Below, one piece after another: positions 14,716 through 16,023 of a stretch of 16,023 nt of DNA (within the stretch, counting starts at the first letter, position 1; every line of letters starts with the position of its first letter). The position numbers were made by a program, and so were the translations under genes. Where the stretch lies: positions 1 through 16,023 of the forward strand of contig CAYVBE010000085.1 of NCBI GenBank assembly GCA_964448935.1, read 5' to 3'. Source of the stretch: CAYVBE01 sp964448935. GTDB lineage: Bacteria; Planctomycetota; Brocadiia; SM23-32. Under the pieces are notes generated by a model. It saw only the letters and a list, made by a program, of their open reading frames with translations. It was not told the DNA's origin and did no database searches.

Positions 14716-16023
14716 CTAACCCGCGGGCGTCTTGTACTGCCAGGCGCCCTGCTTCTTCGGTTTCTGCCAGGCGTTGTAGTCCATCCGTGTCTCGCTGGAG
14801 AGCGTTGCGAGTTGGCAGACGCCGCCTTTCCACACGTTGTTGCGGAGGTCGAGCTTGCCAGTCACGCGCTTGATTCCGCCGACACGGGACCAGCCCAGAT
14901 CGTGATAGTTGTGGTAGTACCGGATGCCGTTCGTGCGGCCGAACTGCAGCTTGAAGAAGCCACCGCCGCCCACGCGGTTGCGGAACATCAGCAGCGGCCC
15001 GCCGCCGGGGTGCAGGTGCAGGCAGGGCCCTCCGCCACCGAAGGAGTTGCCCCAGACGCGCACGTTCCGGCTCTCGCCGCTGGCTCCGTTGCCGAAGCTG
15101 TTGTCCTTCTGGCCCTCGACCTGATTGCCGAAGAAGTCCACGGCGACCGCCTTGCCGTAGAAGTTGATGCCGTCCCAGAAGTTCGCGATGCGGTTGTGGC
15201 CGACCACGTGCCCCTTGCCGTTCAGGTCTATGCCGGCCTCGGAGTAGAGGTGGTCCCATTTGCTGTCGTATTCGCCCTTCCACTCCCGGGCGACGAAGGT
15301 GTTGTCCAGGATGAGGAAATTCGCCGCACGCGGTCCCAGGCCCCAGAGGCCGATGAAGACATCTTCCACCCGACAATCCTTGAACATGAAGCCCTTCGGG
15401 GCGAAAACGGTGCGGCACTCGGTGCTCGTGCTGGTACACTTCACACCGATCTCGGCATTGCGGAGCGTAAGGCCCTGGACGCGCAGGTATCGGCTGAAGC
15501 GCACGTCGAGCACGTGCTCCGCGCCCCCGGCGTCAATGACGACCTCCCCGTCGCCGGCCGGCTTTACGGCTACGTAGTTTCCGGGCGCGCCTTCGGCACG
15601 GATCTGGTATCCGCCGACGGAAAGATGGCCGCCCTGGCTGCGGTAGCCCCGCCGGTCCGGCCGGTAGGTGCCGGCGTGCATCAGCACCACGTCCCCCGCC
15701 TCCGCGGCGTCGGGGCCGATGAATGCGGCTTCGAGCGTCGGCGCGTTCGGCGTCGCTTTCCGGCCCGCGTAGTCTTTGGGATAGACGTGGACCTGCCGGC
15801 CGCCGGCCGGCAGCGCGGGTTCCGCTCTGGTGCTGGCGGTAACGGTCCGGGTGGATTCGCCCTCGACCCCGTCCTGGTCGGTCATGGTGAAGCGGCACTC
15901 GTAGGTGGTGCCGGGCTGCAGGTTCACGATGCTGCCGCTGAAGACGCGCGCTTTCGTCCGGAAGTACTCCTTCACCGGCTCGTCGCGGGGCCCGTGTTCC
16001 TGTGCGGAGAAGTCCGGGCGGAA
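14716..16023 (-). CDS. Right-handed beta-helix protein, 5' end beyond window, cut short by amber codon
   Basis: The frame is open to the right edge; the GTG at 15975 is internal, because the preceding codons still read as FN3-like head. 435 residues are visible before TAG 14716-14718. They begin in the FN3-like domain (SGSIVNLQPGTTYECRF, DQDGVEGE), then show PAGGRQVHVYPKDY, GDVVLMHAGTY, KPAGDGEVVIDAGG and a run of beta-helix coils (VQGLTLRNAEIGVKC, NFLILDNTFV, GHVVGHNRIANFWDGINFYG, VDFFGNQVEGQ, VRVWGNSFGGGG, LLMFRNRVGGGG, LDLRNNVW, MDYNAW). The protein should be secreted like its paralogues, although its signal peptide lies outside. The stop falls at AWQYKTPAG, well before the usual end of the family; the missing tail is encoded in frame downstream. 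Whether the shortened product folds is unknown. It is probably the promoter-proximal partner of the second beta-helix gene in this window. Confidence 0.82.
   Translation of the reverse strand, partial: FRPDFSAQEHGPRDEPVKEYFRTKARVFSGSIVNLQPGTTYECRFTMTDQDGVEGESTRTVTASTRAEPALPAGGRQVHVYPKDYAGRKATPNAPTLEAAFIGPDAAEAGDVVLMHAGTYRPDRRGYRSQGGHLSVGGYQIRAEGAPGNYVAVKPAGDGEVVIDAGGAEHVLDVRFSRYLRVQGLTLRNAEIGVKCTSTSTECRTVFAPKGFMFKDCRVEDVFIGLWGLGPRAANFLILDNTFVAREWKGEYDSKWDHLYSEAGIDLNGKGHVVGHNRIANFWDGINFYGKAVAVDFFGNQVEGQKDNSFGNGASGESRNVRVWGNSFGGGGPCLHLHPGGGPLLMFRNRVGGGGFFKLQFGRTNGIRYYHNYHDLGWSRVGGIKRVTGKLDLRNNVWKGGVCQLATLSSETRMDYNAWQKPKKQGAWQYKTPAG

Noticed and set aside
14716..14718. Recoding of the stop as selenocysteine or pyrrolysine
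   Set aside because: The codon is TAG, not TGA. TAG also ends the same gene's tail, and no pyrrolysine genes or nearby stem-loop element are visible in this window.

Overview
All genes in this window lie on the minus strand and are read from right to left. The DNA is GC-rich and most genes are tightly spaced. The gene content is typical of uncultured, carbohydrate-degrading bacteria of the Planctomycetes / Verrucomicrobia / Lentisphaerae / Hydrogenedentes type: secreted right-handed beta-helix proteins with a fibronectin-like head, a WxQWRGPxxDG-type PQQ-like propeller, unusual glycoside hydrolases and an FAD_oxidored-type flavoprotein. This placement is inferred from protein families; no rRNA or other marker is present.

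Right block (16023 to 8156), in order of transcription: a beta-helix protein cut by the window edge and interrupted by an in-frame TAG at 14716-14718; a second complete beta-helix protein (12114-14462) starting one base after the first gene's natural stop; a U32-peptidase-like TIM-barrel protein (11240-12127) overlapping it by 14 bases; and a large GH106-like glycosyl hydrolase (8156-11179). The spacing suggests one operon.

A 348-base intergenic stretch (7808-8155) follows. It holds two copies, in inverted orientation, of a multi-hairpin repeat unit (7914-8150). Next to them is a set of mutually complementary GTGTG/CACAC arms just upstream of the next gene.

Left block (7807 to 1): a secreted PQQ-like beta-propeller protein (6398-7807), a GH36/melibiase-like protein (4318-6378), an FAD-dependent oxidoreductase (3048-4277), a secreted multidomain protein with an SGNH-like head, FN3/Ig-like middle and beta-sandwich tail (976-3018), and a third beta-helix paralogue running off the left edge (1-973). 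Gaps here are 2 to 40 bases, so this looks like a second operon, or a continuation of the first across the repeat region.

Together the genes suggest a polysaccharide- or glycoside-processing locus: secreted beta-helix and SGNH/Ig proteins at the cell surface or outside, and glycoside hydrolases and a flavoenzyme without visible signal peptides inside the cell. The substrate cannot be read from the sequence. The most notable points are the amber codon that removes a conserved C-terminal tail, the Asp-to-Asn change at the expected acid/base position of the GH36-like protein, the inverted intergenic repeat pair, and internal module duplications in two of the three beta-helix proteins. I saw no tRNA, rRNA, CRISPR array, transposase or phage gene.
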